A stretch of DNA of 64,000 nt from Herbiconiux solani NBRC 106740 (GTDB lineage: Bacteria > Actinomycetota > Actinomycetes > Actinomycetales > Microbacteriaceae): contig NZ_BCST01000006.1 of NCBI RefSeq assembly GCF_001571005.1, forward strand, positions 1 through 64,000, given 5' to 3'. Both the position numbers and the translations under genes were made by a program. Positions 25,671-33,296 of this stretch are shown here, one piece after another. Numbering within the stretch: position 1 is the stretch's first letter; each line of letters begins with the position of its first letter. The notes below the pieces were generated by a model. That model saw nothing but the letters and a program-made list of their open reading frames with translations, was not told the DNA's origin and searched no databases.

Positions 25671-25726
25671 AGCCTATACGACTTTTCACAGATGAAATCG
25701 AGTTTCATCTGTGCGATACTCGGATC
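25671..25726. promoter_or_regulatory. Divergent leaderless promoters flanking a palindromic operator
   Basis: On the minus strand TAGGCT (25671-25676) is 7 nt from the hydrolase ATG. On the plus strand GATACT (25715-25720) is 6 nt from the ATG at 25727. Between them lies the 27-bp palindrome listed separately, which covers both -35 regions. Confidence 0.65.
25687..25713. promoter_or_regulatory. Palindromic operator, CACAGATGAAA-N5-TTTCATCTGTG
   Basis: Perfect 11-bp arms with the 5-nt centre TCGAG. The site is AT-rich in a GC-rich genome, symmetric, and placed where a repressor would block both divergent genes. The IclR gene 1.2 kb away, in the same transcript as the right-hand gene, is the obvious candidate regulator (inference). 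Confidence 0.75.
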
Positions 25727-26938
25727 ATGACCGATCTCGCCATCTCCGCCGACCTCGCCGCCGCGGGGGCCGCCCGCGTCGAGTGGATCCGCTCCCGCAT
25801 GCCCCTCCTCGCCGCAGCCCGCGAGGAGCTCGCCCGCACCCGTCCCTTCGCCGGGCACCGGATCGGCATGTCCCTGCATATCGAGCCGAAGACGGCGGTG
25901 CTGCTCGAGACGCTCGCCGCGGGCGGCGCCGAGATCGTCGGCACCGGTAACCACGGGTCGACCCAAGACGACGTGGTCGAGTTCCTCCGCGCATCCTCCG
26001 CCGAGGCCGGCCAGCCGATGACGCTGTTCGGCCGCCGAGACGACACGCTCGACGAGCACCACGCCAACATCGCCCGCGTGCTCGACGCCGAGCCCGACAT
26101 GCTGCTCGACAACGGGGGAGACCTCGCGGCCGGGGTCGTGGCGCGCGGCGCCACCGCAAGCATCCTCGGCGGCACCGAGGAGACCACCTCGGGCGGAGAC
26201 CGCCTGCGCGGCGGCCTCGCGGGGGCCGTTCCGTTCCCGATGATCGTGATCAACGACAGCCTGCTCAAGGCGATCGGCGAGAACAAGCACGCGGTCGGCC
26301 AGTCGGTCGTCGAGAGCTTCATGCGCATCACCAACCTGATGGTGCCGGGGCGCCGCTTCGTGGTCTTCGGCTACGGCTGGTGCGGCCGAGGTGTCGCGCA
26401 CTACCTCCGCGCGCTCGGCGGCAAGGTCGCGGTCGTCGAGATCGACGAGCTCAAGGCCTTCGAGGCCGCGCTCGACGGGTTCCGGGTGTCGACGGCGCTC
26501 GACCTCGCGCCCTGGGGTGATGTCTTCATCACCGCCACCGGGCACGCCGACGTGCTGACGGTCGACGCGATCGAGCTCATGCACGACGGAGCGGTCCTCG
26601 CCAACTGCGGCCACTTCCCCTGGGAGATCGACGTTGCGGGCCTCCGTGCCGCCGCGACCGGCAGCCGCGAGATCGTCGACGCGGTCGAGCGCATCGACCT
26701 GCCCAACGGCCGGCACGTGGTGCTGCTCGCGGGCGGGCGCATGTTCAACCTCGCCGGGCGCGAGCCCAAAGGCAACTCGCTCGAGTCGATGGATCTCGGT
26801 TTCCTTCTCCAGACCCTCTCGCTCGAGCGCGTGGCGACGGATGCGGAGTCGCTGGTCCCCGGCGCCCAGCCGGTGCCCGACGACATCGACCGCACGATCG
26901 CCCGGCGGATGCTCGCGGCGATGAACGCGGCCGAGTAG
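25727..26938 (+). CDS. Adenosylhomocysteinase-like NAD-dependent hydrolase (divergent paralogue)
   Basis: A 403-aa protein of the S-adenosylhomocysteine hydrolase fold. Seen: His51 in SLHIEP, STQD (78-81), Asp132 in LLDNGGDL, EETT (151-154), NDSLLK with Lys181, the NAD motif GYGWCG (215-220), and NCGHF with His296. These match the catalytic set of true SahH (H55, D131, E156, K186, H301 in the human enzyme, from memory), but Asp190 is replaced by Glu185, the adenine-contacting Thr57/Glu59 correspond to Glu53/Lys55, and the GHP loop before MD is changed to EPKGNSLES. It also lacks the C-terminal Lys-x-x-x-Tyr arm. So the reaction type is probably kept while the base recognised differs, perhaps hypoxanthine (S-inosylhomocysteine) or another nucleoside thioether (inference). 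Divergent to a nucleoside hydrolase, 2 nt ahead of an IclR gene. Confidence 0.85.
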   Translation: MTDLAISADLAAAGAARVEWIRSRMPLLAAAREELARTRPFAGHRIGMSLHIEPKTAVLLETLAAGGAEIVGTGNHGSTQDDVVEFLRASSAEAGQPMTLFGRRDDTLDEHHANIARVLDAEPDMLLDNGGDLAAGVVARGATASILGGTEETTSGGDRLRGGLAGAVPFPMIVINDSLLKAIGENKHAVGQSVVESFMRITNLMVPGRRFVVFGYGWCGRGVAHYLRALGGKVAVVEIDELKAFEAALDGFRVSTALDLAPWGDVFITATGHADVLTVDAIELMHDGAVLANCGHFPWEIDVAGLRAAATGSREIVDAVERIDLPNGRHVVLLAGGRMFNLAGREPKGNSLESMDLGFLLQTLSLERVATDAESLVPGAQPVPDDIDRTIARRMLAAMNAAE

Positions 26939-26940
26939 CC

Positions 26941-27648
26941 ATGCCGCCGGAGTACGCGGTCCCGGCGCTGGAGAAGGCCCTCGACATCCTCGAGACGCTC
27001 GCCGAGACCCCCGAAGCGATGAGCCAGCTCGAGATCGCGCTGGCGGTCGACCGGTCGCCGAGCCAGATCTTCCGCGTGCTGACCACGCTCGAGCGCCGCG
27101 GCTACCTCTACCGCGACCCGCAGAGCGGCGCGTACTCCCTGTCGCTCCGCCTGTTCGACCTCTCCCACCGGCAGGAGCCGCTGCGGTCGCTCACGGAGGC
27201 GGCACTCGGGCCGATGCGCGAGCTCGCGGCGGCGACCGGTCAGTCGTGCAACCTCAGCGTGCGCGAGGGCGGCGGAGTGCGCGTCGTGGCGCAGGTCGAG
27301 AGCCCGGCCGACTTCGGCTTCCGGGTGCGGGTGGGGGCGCTGTTCCCGCTCGAGACGACGGCGACGGGTGCCGTGCTCGCGGCCTTCGCCGGCGACGGCG
27401 GCGCGGATGCGGGAGCGGTTGCGGATGCGCGTGCGCGCATCCGTGCCGACGGGCATCTCGAGCGGTCAGACTCATTGCAGCCGTCGATCACCGACCTGGT
27501 CTTCCCGGTGCTCAACCGGCAACGGGTCGCGCTCGCGGCCCTCACGGTGCCCTACGTGGCGACGAGCTTCAGCACGGTTCCCGCCGATCGCGTCCGCGAC
27601 CTCACCGGCCGCGCGGCCGCGGCGATCGGCGCCGCCCTGGGCCTCTAG
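26941..27648 (+). CDS. IclR family transcriptional regulator
   Basis: A 235-aa repressor/activator with an N-terminal winged helix-turn-helix (residues about 5-65, including MSQLEIALAVDRSPSQIFRVL and the wing RRGYLYRDPQSGAYSLS) and a C-terminal IclR effector domain (about 80-235). It starts 2 nt after the adenosylhomocysteinase-like stop, so it is co-transcribed, and probably binds the palindrome upstream of that gene. The effector is likely a nucleoside or thioether derived from the neighbouring enzymes (inference). Confidence 0.9.
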   Translation: MPPEYAVPALEKALDILETLAETPEAMSQLEIALAVDRSPSQIFRVLTTLERRGYLYRDPQSGAYSLSLRLFDLSHRQEPLRSLTEAALGPMRELAAATGQSCNLSVREGGGVRVVAQVESPADFGFRVRVGALFPLETTATGAVLAAFAGDGGADAGAVADARARIRADGHLERSDSLQPSITDLVFPVLNRQRVALAALTVPYVATSFSTVPADRVRDLTGRAAAAIGAALGL

Positions 27649-27771
27649 GGCGAGCTGCTCTGTGTCGCCGAAGTGGGAACGAGCCGCCGGCTCAGCGGAT
27701 TCACGTGTGGTCGCTTCCGGGAGCTTGCGAGTGGCTGGCGGCGCGAACCCACGGCGTCCGGGGGGTCGACG

Positions 27772-27930
27772 GTCAGCGGAACTGGCCGGCGGCCAGCGTG
27801 CCTGCGGAGCCAGCGGGTCCCCGGGTCAGCGGAACTGGCTGGCGGCCAGCGCGCCTGCGGAGTCAGCGGGTCAGTGGCACGGGCCGGCGGTCGGCGCAGC
27901 TGCGGAGTCGACGGGTCAGCGGCACTGGCC
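27772..27930 (-). repeat. Four degenerate tandem copies of a gene 3' end (45-53 bp)
   Basis: On the minus strand a unit containing GGCCAGTGCCGCTGACCC occurs at the stop codon of the metallopeptidase-like gene and recurs three more times downstream, at spacings of 45, 45 and 53 bp, each ending in a decayed copy of the stop region. The rest of the 27649-27915 spacer contains nothing else recognisable. Confidence 0.75.
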
Positions 27931-29466
27931 GGCTACCTCGATCTGCTCGTCGGTGGGGCGGCCGTAGGCCTCGATGCCCGAGCCCGGGACGTCGAAGCCC
28001 TGGCTGATCGCCCAGGCTGTGGCCCACATCTCGTGGTCCTCCGAGAACACCGGGCCCGAGAAAAGGGGCCAGCAGTTCTCGCGGTAGACCTGGGTGTGGC
28101 CGACCTCGTGCGTCACGACGGCCTGAGGATTGGTGTCGCTGCCCCACTCCTCCTCGACAGGGAAGTTGAGGCTGATGATGGCCCAGCCGCCGTCGGAATC
28201 CCAGGTCTGCGCGGTACCGGAGAGCCAGCCCTCGCCGAGTCCGCTCACCTCGGGCGCCCAGACGAAGTCGAGCGTGATGCCGTTGCTGATCGACCGCGCG
28301 TAGGCCTCGATCTCGTGGCGGGTTGCGAGCGACGGGTCGTCCTGCTCGGCGGCCAGCTGCACCTGCGAGTCGCGCACCGCCTGCTCGGCGGCCGCGAATG
28401 CTGCGACGAAGGCTCCGTCGCGGGAGGCACTCGCCGTGCTGTCCTCCGCGATCTCGATCTGACGGGTGAGGTCGACCTGGGACGACTTCGTCGACAGGGG
28501 ATTGGCCGCGATCGTCTGCTCGGCCTGGTCGGCGCGGGCGGCGAAGTAAGCGCCCTCGGTGTCCTCGGCCGTCTTCTCGGAGGTCGCGGCGGACTCGGCC
28601 GAGTCCTCCAGGAGCGCGGTGACCGCGCGGGTCTGGCGGGCGAGGTCGTCGGCCTCGGCGGCGGCGGCCTGCACGTCCCACGGCAATCGGTAGCCGCCGT
28701 CGTCGACGGATACGGACGCCGTGCCGATGGCCGCCGCCACCTCCACAGAGGCGGTCGCGGGTGGTGGGACGGGCGCGGTCGTCTGCCCGGCAGCTTCGAG
28801 CGCGATGACCGCCGCGCGGAAGGGCTCGGCCTCGGGCGAGGCGTCGGCCGCGAACTGCGGCGCCGCCACGACCGTGCGCACGCGGGCCAGCAGGGTCGAG
28901 ACGCTGCGCATCCGGGCCTCGAAGGCGCGCTCGGCCGAGTCGTGCTCGTCGACAGCTGAGACCAGCCGATCGTCGGCGCCCCGGAGCTGGGTCTCGGCGA
29001 GCACGCTCCACCCGAAGAAGGCGCCGGCCAGCACGACGATCGCCCCCAGCGAGATCCCGATGACGGCGAGCGGACGTCGCGCCCGCGATCGCGATCGGTG
29101 CGGCTCGCTCGGCGGCAGTCCCTCCGATACGCGCACCCCGAACGCGGGCCCCTCCGGCACCCGCACTCCGAACGCCGGCTCCTGCAAGACGCGCACTCCG
29201 TACGCGGGCCCCGATGCCACGGGCTCTGCCATAGCCGGCCGCGTTGCCATGGGCTCTGCCGACGCCGGCCCCGATGCCACGGGCTCTGCCATAGCCGGCC
29301 GCGCTGCCACAGGCGCCACCGATGGCGACCCGGCCGACACAGGCCCCTCCGGCGACATCCCGGTCGACCCAGACGCCTCCGACGACGGAACCGCTGCCGC
29401 AGGAGCCTCCGGCCCCTGCCCCGACTCGCTTCCGGGCAGGCCCGAACCGGGCGCCTCCTGGCTCAT
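27916..29466 (-). CDS. Membrane-anchored protein with extracellular HExxH (zinc peptidase-like) domain
   Basis: 516 aa, not assignable to a named family. Residues 1-125 are a cytosolic Pro/Ala/Gly-rich region with internal repeats (PAMAEPVASGP twice, AFGVRVPEG-like three times). One membrane helix follows a basic patch (RSRSRARR, then about 131-153). Residues 155-390 are Ala/Glu-rich and helical, probably coiled coil. The C-terminal domain carries THEVGH (His453, Glu454, His457) and EDHEMWA with Glu479 as a plausible third zinc ligand, the gluzincin pattern; Cys465 and Cys515 could form a disulfide. The protein thus looks like a surface metallopeptidase facing the cell wall. Start at the ATG; no strong Shine-Dalgarno. 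Confidence 0.75.
   Translation of the reverse strand: MSQEAPGSGLPGSESGQGPEAPAAAVPSSEASGSTGMSPEGPVSAGSPSVAPVAARPAMAEPVASGPASAEPMATRPAMAEPVASGPAYGVRVLQEPAFGVRVPEGPAFGVRVSEGLPPSEPHRSRSRARRPLAVIGISLGAIVVLAGAFFGWSVLAETQLRGADDRLVSAVDEHDSAERAFEARMRSVSTLLARVRTVVAAPQFAADASPEAEPFRAAVIALEAAGQTTAPVPPPATASVEVAAAIGTASVSVDDGGYRLPWDVQAAAAEADDLARQTRAVTALLEDSAESAATSEKTAEDTEGAYFAARADQAEQTIAANPLSTKSSQVDLTRQIEIAEDSTASASRDGAFVAAFAAAEQAVRDSQVQLAAEQDDPSLATRHEIEAYARSISNGITLDFVWAPEVSGLGEGWLSGTAQTWDSDGGWAIISLNFPVEEEWGSDTNPQAVVTHEVGHTQVYRENCWPLFSGPVFSEDHEMWATAWAISQGFDVPGSGIEAYGRPTDEQIEVAGQCR
29135..29335 (-). repeat. Coding repeats in the 5' part of the HExxH protein gene
   Basis: Three copies of a 30-bp unit around CGCACTCCGAACGC (29135-29215) and a 60-bp unit around GGGCTCTGCCATAGCCGGCC repeated about one and a half times (29215-29320). 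They keep the reading frame and give the repeated peptide segments, so they are probably variable in length between strains. Confidence 0.75.
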
Positions 29467-29583
29467 TCCCCACGCACACTCTCCGCCGCGTGCTGTCGCG
29501 GCACCCTCATCCTAGAGGCGCTGAACAACACCTGTCGGTCCCTTGTGCTCGGCGCATCCGAGACGCCGGGGCACCCCGGCACC

Positions 29584-29595
29584 TAAGGTGGGAGC
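29584..29595 (+). promoter_or_regulatory. Leaderless-type promoter of add
   Basis: TAAGGT (29584-29589) then 6 nt then ATG at 29596. Confidence 0.55.
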
Positions 29596-30717
29596 ATGAC
29601 CGCAGCGCCAGAGGAATACCTCGTCCCCGGAACCGCAATCAGCTTCAACTCGCTTCCGAAAGTGTCGCTCCACGATCATCTCGACGGGGGTCTCCGGGCC
29701 TCCACGATCATCGAGCTCGCCGACGAGATCGGGCTCGAACTGCCCTCCACCGACGAGTTCGATCTCGCCGACTGGTTCGAGGAGAACGCCGACTCCGGTT
29801 CGCTGACCGACTACATCGCGACCTTCGACCTGACCATCGGAGTCATGCAGACCCGCGCCGGCCTCATCCGCGTCGCACGGGAGTTCGTCACCGACCTCGC
29901 CGCCGACGGAGTGGTCTACGGCGAGGTGCGCTGGGCTCCCGAGCAGCACCTCACCCAGGGACTCTCGCTCGACGAGGTCGTCGAGGCCGTGCAGGAGGGC
30001 ATCGAGCTCGGCACCGACGACGCGCGCGGCGAGGGCCGAAGCATCCGGGTCGGCCAGCTGCTCTCGGCCATGCGCCATCAGCGTCGGGGCCTCGAGATCG
30101 CCGAGCTCGCGGTGCGTCACCGCGACGCCGGAGTCGTCGGCTTCGACATCGCCGGCCCCGAGCTCGGCTACCCGGCCAAGGACCAGCTCGCGGCCTTCGA
30201 CTACCTCGCCCAGAACTTCATGCCGGCCACGGTGCACGCCGGCGAGGCCGACGGGCTCGACAGCATCCGCGGTGCGCTCTTCGACGGCCGTGCGCTCCGC
30301 CTCGGCCACGGTGTGCGGATCGCCGAGGACATCGAGATCGAGCGCCAGGACGACGACAACACCTACGTCTCGCTGGGGCTGCTCTCGCAGTGGGTCAAGG
30401 ATCGCGAGATCGCCCTCGAGCTCTCGCCGTCGTCGAACCTGCAGACCGGCGCCATCGCCGAGTGGGGCGACGAGCTCGCCGACCACCCGTTCGACCTGCT
30501 CTACCAGCTCGGCTTCCAGGTCACGGTGAACACCGACAACCGCCTGATGAGCAACACCTCGATCAGCCGCGAGCTCGCGCTGCTGACGGATGCGTTCGGC
30601 TACGACCTCGCCGACATCGAGGTCTTCCAGCTCAACGCCGCCGCCGCCGCGTTCCTCCCGGTCGAGGACCGCGAGGATCTGGCCGACGCGATCTCGGAGG
30701 GCTTCGACGCCCTCTGA
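29596..30717 (+). CDS. add: Adenosine deaminase
   Basis: Deaminates adenosine and deoxyadenosine to inosine forms. The 373-aa protein has the zinc-binding HDHLDGGLR (His26 and His28), the catalytic VHAGEADG, RLGHGVRI and the final NTDNRLMSNT with the Asp ligand pair. Its product inosine is the substrate of the PNP and, possibly, of the nucleoside hydrolase in the window. Stand-alone transcript with its own leaderless promoter. Confidence 0.96.
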   Translation: MTAAPEEYLVPGTAISFNSLPKVSLHDHLDGGLRASTIIELADEIGLELPSTDEFDLADWFEENADSGSLTDYIATFDLTIGVMQTRAGLIRVAREFVTDLAADGVVYGEVRWAPEQHLTQGLSLDEVVEAVQEGIELGTDDARGEGRSIRVGQLLSAMRHQRRGLEIAELAVRHRDAGVVGFDIAGPELGYPAKDQLAAFDYLAQNFMPATVHAGEADGLDSIRGALFDGRALRLGHGVRIAEDIEIERQDDDNTYVSLGLLSQWVKDREIALELSPSSNLQTGAIAEWGDELADHPFDLLYQLGFQVTVNTDNRLMSNTSISRELALLTDAFGYDLADIEVFQLNAAAAAFLPVEDREDLADAISEGFDAL

Positions 30718-30802
30718 TCTCCGGCGAGCCGGCCGGATGCCCGCACTCCGTCAGGATGCGCGCTCCGGCCTGATGCACGCACGGCGCTGATGCGCGCCCC
30801 AC

Positions 30803-31177
30803 TCAGCGGTGCGGCAGCTCCTGCAGCGACCACGAGTTGCCATCGGGGTCGCTGAAGTACACGAAGCGACCCCAGTCGAGGTCGGTGACCGGGCTGCACT
30901 CGACGCCGCGGGAGACGAGGTGGGCGTGTGCCTCGTCGGCCGAGGGCACGACGATCTGCACGGCTCGCAGCGCGCCGGGCGTCATCTCCGAGACGCCCTT
31001 CCCGAAGGCGATCGAGCAGGCCGACCCCGGCGGGGTGACCTGCACGTAGCGGATCTCCTCGGTGGGCGAGGCGTCGTGGTCGGCGGTCCAGCCGAGCGTC
31101 TCGACGTAGAACGCCTTCGCGCGGTCGATGTCGGCGACGGGGAAGGCGATGAGTTCGATCTTCCAGTTCTCGATCAT
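30803..31177 (-). CDS. VOC/glyoxalase superfamily protein
   Basis: A 124-aa single-module vicinal-oxygen-chelate protein: IELIAFPVADIDRAKAFYVETLGW at the N-terminus and YFSDPDGNSWSLQEL with the Glu metal ligand at the C-terminus. The substrate is unknown. GAGAGGACCC precedes the ATG; a long upstream ORF extension is rejected because it runs antisense through the WYL gene. Divergent from the WYL regulator across a perfect palindrome, so it is the likely target of that regulator. Confidence 0.87.
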   Translation of the reverse strand: MIENWKIELIAFPVADIDRAKAFYVETLGWTADHDASPTEEIRYVQVTPPGSACSIAFGKGVSEMTPGALRAVQIVVPSADEAHAHLVSRGVECSPVTDLDWGRFVYFSDPDGNSWSLQELPHR

Positions 31178-31224
31178 GATGGGTCCTCTCAACGGTGTCG
31201 TGACTTCTAGACCACGGTAGAAGT

Positions 31225-31251
31225 CAATCAGGACGCTTCTCGTCCTGATTG
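31225..31251. promoter_or_regulatory. Palindromic operator CAATCAGGAC-N7-GTCCTGATTG
   Basis: Perfect 10-bp arms (31225-31234, 31242-31251) in the VOC/WYL intergenic region. TTGACT on the minus strand (31222-31227), a candidate -35 for the VOC gene, overlaps the left arm. Likely bound by the WYL-domain regulator 17 nt away (inference). Confidence 0.7.
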
Positions 31252-31267
31252 GCGAGAGAATCGGGGT

Positions 31268-32401
31268 ATGTCGACGACGGCGTCCCGCATCCTGAGCCTG
31301 CTCGACCTGCTGCAGACCCATCGGCAGTGGGCCGGCCCCGAGCTGGCGCGCCGGCTCGAGGTGACCGAGCGGACCTTGCGCCGCGACATCGAACGCCTGC
31401 GCGAGCTCGGCTACCACGTCACGGCCAGCCGCGGTTCGGCGGGCGGGTACCGGCTCGAGGCCGGATCCGAACTGCCGCCGCTGCTGCTCAGCGACGAGGA
31501 GGCGGTCACGATGGCGATCGGCCTGCGGCTCGCCGCCATGCAGGGTGTGGTCGACGGCGAGCGGACCACGCTCGGCGCCCTCGCGAAGTTCGAGCAGGTG
31601 CTGCCCGCCGAGCTCCGCCGCCGGGTCAACGCGCTCGCCGGGCACGTCCAGCCCGAGGGTCCGCGTCCCGGAGCCTGGAACACGGGCTCGCCGCCGCCGC
31701 CCGTTCCTCAGGAACTGCTCGGCGCGCTCGCCCTCGCCTGCCGTGACCACGAGCGCGTGCGGCTGCACTACACCGCGGCCGACGGCAGCGAGACCGACCG
31801 GCAGGTCGAACCGCACACGCTCGTCGCGTCGGGGCAGGTCTGGTTCCTGGTCTGCTGGGACCTCGGGCGGGATGCCTGGCGCACCCTGCGCGTCGACCGG
31901 ATGAGCCGGCTCACCGGCACCCGGGTGCGTGCCCATCCGCGCGCGCTGCCCGCCGACGACGCTGCTGCCTTCGTGCGCACGGCTGTCGAGGGTCTGCGGC
32001 GCCGGCGCACCGCCGAGGTGCACCTGCGGCTTCCGCTCGCCGCGATGCGTGAACGCTTCGGCCGCTACGGCGACGATGCCTGGAGCCTGGATGCCGACAC
32101 GACGGTCTGGCCCATCCACGGCGAGACGGTGGCCGCGCTCGCCGCCTGGCTGCCCTGGATCCCGGCCGACCTGGAGTACACGCTGCACGGCGACGACGAG
32201 CTGCTCGCCCACGTGCGGGCGACGGCGGCCAGGATGCGCGACGCGAGTGCAGCGGGTGGGAGTGCAGGCGCGGGTGCGCGTGCAGATGCGGGCGCGAAGC
32301 CAGGTGCGGGTGCGAGCCGAGGTGGGGGTGCGAGCTCAGGTGCGGGTACGACCGCGAGCACAGGTGCAGCGAACTCCCCGGTAGCACCCGGCGCGGACTG
32401 A
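31268..32401 (+). CDS. WYL-domain transcriptional regulator (YafY/DeoR-type)
   Basis: 377 aa: an N-terminal HTH_11 domain (residues 1-60, including GPELARRLEVTERTLRRDI), a WYL ligand-binding domain in the middle (about 135-210, LHYTAADG and WFLVCWDL) and a C-terminal WCX-type segment. After about residue 325 follows an Ala/Gly-rich low-complexity tail (GAGARADAGAKPGAGASRGG) of unknown purpose made of repeated GGTGCGGGTGCGAGC-type DNA, possibly strain-variable. It probably controls itself and the divergent VOC gene. Confidence 0.9.
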   Translation: MSTTASRILSLLDLLQTHRQWAGPELARRLEVTERTLRRDIERLRELGYHVTASRGSAGGYRLEAGSELPPLLLSDEEAVTMAIGLRLAAMQGVVDGERTTLGALAKFEQVLPAELRRRVNALAGHVQPEGPRPGAWNTGSPPPPVPQELLGALALACRDHERVRLHYTAADGSETDRQVEPHTLVASGQVWFLVCWDLGRDAWRTLRVDRMSRLTGTRVRAHPRALPADDAAAFVRTAVEGLRRRRTAEVHLRLPLAAMRERFGRYGDDAWSLDADTTVWPIHGETVAALAAWLPWIPADLEYTLHGDDELLAHVRATAARMRDASAAGGSAGAGARADAGAKPGAGASRGGGASSGAGTTASTGAANSPVAPGAD

Positions 32402-32416
32402 GATGATGTCGAGGAG

Positions 32417-32890
32417 ATGTCCCAGATCCTCCCGCTCGATCAGCTCCCCGATCCGGCGATCGCACTGAAGGCGGTCGCACCGGACTGGCGCTCGGCCGTG
32501 CGTGCCGCCGCGGCGGCGCTCGAGGCCTCGGGGTCGGCCGACGCGGCCTATGGCGAACGGATGATCGCGATGGTCGAGGAGTACGGGCCCTACATCGTGA
32601 TCGCGCCCGGACTCGCGATGGCGCACGCGCGGCCCGGGCCCGACGTGCACGCCCCCGGGGTGGTGCTCGTGACGCTCGCGGAGCCGGTCGCGTTCGGGCA
32701 CGCCCACAACGACCCGGTGTCGGTGGTGATCGGGCTCGCCGCGACCGAGGCCGACCAGCACGTGGCATCCGTCGCCGCCCTCGCGAACGTGTTCAACGAC
32801 GAGTCGGTCGTCCCGGCGCTCGCCGCCGCCACGACCCGGGATGAGGTGCGGGCGCTGCTCGCCGCCACCGGTGCGGGGTCAGGCGCGTGA
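32417..32890 (+). CDS. PTS EIIA component, fructose/ascorbate type
   Basis: A 157-aa phosphocarrier of the PTS EIIA-2 family; His70 in GLAMAHARP is the phosphorylation site, and the family end-block DEVRALLAATG is present. GAGGAG abuts the ATG, 15 nt after the WYL gene, so it could share that transcript. No membrane EIIC gene is nearby; the EIIB protein is encoded next. The sugar is unknown and a purely regulatory role is possible. Confidence 0.88.
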   Translation: MSQILPLDQLPDPAIALKAVAPDWRSAVRAAAAALEASGSADAAYGERMIAMVEEYGPYIVIAPGLAMAHARPGPDVHAPGVVLVTLAEPVAFGHAHNDPVSVVIGLAATEADQHVASVAALANVFNDESVVPALAAATTRDEVRALLAATGAGSGA

Positions 32891-32975
32891 TGCGGATCGG
32901 GCGCATGAAGCAGCTCGTGCCCGTAAGGCGGATGGAATGCGGAACCCGGCTCGACGCCCCCGCGTCCCCAGCCGC

Positions 32976-32987
32976 TATCCTGAACCC
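32976..32987 (+). promoter_or_regulatory. Leaderless-type promoter of the EIIB gene
   Basis: TATCCT (32976-32981) then 6 nt then GTG at 32988. This rejects an in-frame start about 147 nt upstream that would give an unrelated Arg-rich leader. Confidence 0.6.
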
Positions 32988-33260
32988 GTGAAGATCGTCG
33001 CCATCTGCGGAGCGGGAATCGGGACCTCGGAGATCCTGAGGATCAACGCCGTGCGCGCCCTCGAGCGGCTCGGCATCGACGCCGAGGTCAGCGCCACCGA
33101 CGTCGGCAGCGTGGGTGTGGCTGCGGCCGACGCCCAGGTCATCCTCTCGTCGGCCGAGCTCGTCTCGGCCATCGGCCGCACGAACGCCGACGTCGTCGTG
33201 ATCGACAACTATTTCGATCTCGAGGAGATCACCGCCAAGCTCGAGATCGCGGTCGGCTGA
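32988..33260 (+). CDS. PTS EIIB component, lactose/cellobiose-ascorbate (UlaB-like) type
   Basis: A 90-aa phosphotransfer protein with the phosphocysteine loop CGAGIGTSE (Cys7) at the end of the first strand, as in UlaB/GatB-type EIIB domains. It stands 97 nt after the EIIA gene with its own leaderless promoter. Without an EIIC neighbour the pair may feed a permease encoded elsewhere or signal to another protein. Confidence 0.86.
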   Translation: MKIVAICGAGIGTSEILRINAVRALERLGIDAEVSATDVGSVGVAAADAQVILSSAELVSAIGRTNADVVVIDNYFDLEEITAKLEIAVG

Positions 33261-33296
33261 CCCTCAGCGGAACCCGCAGCTGAACCCTCAGCTGAA
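33261..33296 (-). repeat. 12-bp tandem repeat (three copies) spanning the poxB stop
   Basis: On the minus strand TTCAGCTGAGGG, TTCAGCTGCGGG and TTCCGCTGAGGG follow each other exactly; the first copy encodes the last codons and the stop of pyruvate oxidase. The array fills the 27-nt gap to the convergent EIIB gene. Confidence 0.85.

Noticed and set aside
25727-26938. Ordinary housekeeping adenosylhomocysteinase
   Set aside because: The base-pocket residues, the GHP loop and the C-terminal arm differ, and the gene sits in a nucleoside-hydrolase/IclR context rather than with methionine-cycle genes.
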